Shown: one piece after another, positions 62,601-64,000 of the stretch
Layout: the number at the start of each line of letters is the position of its first letter
How positions within the stretch are numbered: the first letter of the stretch is position 1
NCBI RefSeq assembly: GCF_002078875.1
Contig: NC_034421.1
Location: 11,704,448 to 11,768,447 of the forward strand
Source of the DNA: Numida meleagris
Lineage: Eukaryota; Chordata; Aves; Galliformes; Numididae
Direction of reading: 5' to 3'
Length of the DNA: 64,000 nucleotides
Translations under genes and position numbers: made by a program
The notes under the pieces: generated by a model
Seen by the model: the letters and a program-made list of their open reading frames with translations, nothing else
Told to the model about the DNA's origin: nothing
The model's database searches: none

Positions 62601-64000
62601 CTTTCTGTCAACACCACATCAGTCTGTTCGCCCCAGTCTGCTTGATATCCAATGCCACTTATTCACTGGCAATGCAAAGAAAATCCTGCTTTCCTCCTGA
62701 GCTCCTTTACGCTTTCTTGAGCACCACAAAGTGATACAGTTCACGTCCTTGCTTAAAAACCTATTACATTTTGGTCATAATGTTCTTGAGAACTAGTGCA
62801 ACTGTTGGAGAAGCAGCATCTAGTGATCATCAAATAAAAAGTTTTGCCCTTTGAGATGAACTGTATCCTAGCAGATAAACTTCTAAAAGTGCTTGCCCTA
62901 TAACCTACATTTGTGCTTTTTTAAATCCATCTGAAATGACGGATGATTTTAAGTCTTAAGAGCCAGCAGCACCAGACCATCAGCGTAAACATTACCTCCC
63001 ACACTCTGCCATGCAATCAACAGATTTCGTGCTAAGTGAAGCTGCCTCTTCCTTTACAAATAAAGTACAAAAAGATAATCATATATTTCAGAGAGATAAA
63101 ACTAAGCTACTCACTGCAGTTTGGAAATAATTGATCATGTGTGCTCGAGCTTCACACAGATGTTACAATGCTTTGAGATTCCTTGCTGATGAATACAGTA
63201 AACCAAAACACCCATCTGGACACACAAAAACAATGCACAAACGAAACCCGGGTCAAGTAATTCACTCTGTACTGATGACTAGGGTCTTTAATTTAGATTG
63301 CTCATAAAAGTCATGCCACATCCAAATGTGGCAGAAAAATAATAAACTTTTTATTAATCTGAGAAAAATACATAAAAACATTCATAAGCCTCTAAAGTTA
63401 TCGCCACAGAAACTGCTTCAGGCTTCAAAAGACAAAGTACTTTGCAATTATCCTGCTTCAATATGATACTCACTGTATTATTAAGTTTAATCAACTGTTA
63501 ATGCAAAATAAAGAAGTCTTCTAAGCACTGCATAGAAAATTCCTGTCCTGTTAATATATCATATGGTGTAGAATGTTACACACTCACCAACAGTTGAATA
63601 TGTGAAGAGGACTTACACCGTATTCCTCCAGATCCAAAGAGACAAGGCAGATTTTAGAACAAAAGGGCTGTTCTGGACTACTGGCCAAAACCAAATTTGC
63701 TGTTTTAAAAAAATGAAACATAATACAAGCTTAAAATAATTCACTGGAGCACCGAAGGGAAAAAGTACATTACACTGTACTTGACAAGTAAAAAAAAACA
63801 AAAAAAAAAAAACACCAAAGGCAATATTATTGTGGTAAACCTCAAGCTCCTGAAGAGGACCTTGTAATGACAAGAAATGGAAATTCACATCCACGTTTCA
63901 ACTGGTGAAGATGATTCTATTCATGATCTTCTCACAGACCTTCCCTTAGGTGACTAAAAACTACACTGCTTCTTATACTGATTAATTTTCGAGGCTGTTA
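59695..64000. other. unique AT-rich non-coding DNA to window end
   Basis: No gene or repeat family recognised. Several A-rich runs occur (for example near 63789-63811). A 72-codon forward frame at 62181-62399 has a mixed composition but no recognisable domain. Confidence 0.5.

Overview
The window looks like non-coding nuclear DNA from a bird, most likely a galliform such as chicken, turkey or quail. It is AT-rich and has no operon-like gene packing, ribosome-binding sites or long conserved open frames. Nearly every interspersed repeat I can recognise is avian: eleven CR1 LINE fragments, most with the characteristic octamer-like 3' end (agaatcacag/agaatcatag) on one strand or the other; four mariner elements of the type described in chicken as Galluhop/Mariner1_GG; and two copies of one avian endogenous-retrovirus LTR. 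There are no Alu, L1 or mammalian SINE sequences. The species assignment is inference.

Layout. 1-12.9 kb: mostly unique AT-rich DNA with two reverse-strand CR1 fragments (4.0-4.6 and 7.2-7.7 kb). 12.9-13.4 kb: a reverse-strand solo LTR. 16.96-17.51 kb: mariner copy 1 (reverse). 18.7-19.1 kb: CR1 (reverse). 19-32 kb: the longest nearly repeat-free stretch, broken only by an 80-bp mariner stub at 27.35 kb and small tandem repeats. 32-37.9 kb: a repeat cluster with a forward LTR, two reverse CR1s, one forward CR1 and mariner copy 2, the last followed by a TA-rich palindrome. 43.9-44.4 kb: mariner copy 3. 45.6 kb: short forward CR1. 48.57 kb: a GC-rich 12-bp minisatellite. 50.2-50.9 kb: the best preserved CR1, with a 182-codon open C-terminal ORF2 frame. 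52.5-52.9, 58.0 and 59.6 kb: older CR1 pieces. The last 4.3 kb is unique AT-rich DNA.

I find no supportable cellular gene, tRNA, rRNA, CRISPR array or CpG island. The window is best read as intergenic DNA or the inside of a very long intron. Two reverse-strand segments (11177-11366 and about 54460-54511) have splice-site-like borders, but they are low-confidence guesses and are listed only as findings. The long open frames are explained by CR1 ORF2 remnants, chance, or a chimera of unique DNA and CR1 (57484-58065). The best observations concern transposon history. Three mariner copies share one internal transposase deletion, so they belong to a deletion-derivative (MITE-like) family. One of them carries a private perfect hairpin that looks like a template-switch scar. 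I did not find a convincing new biological system.
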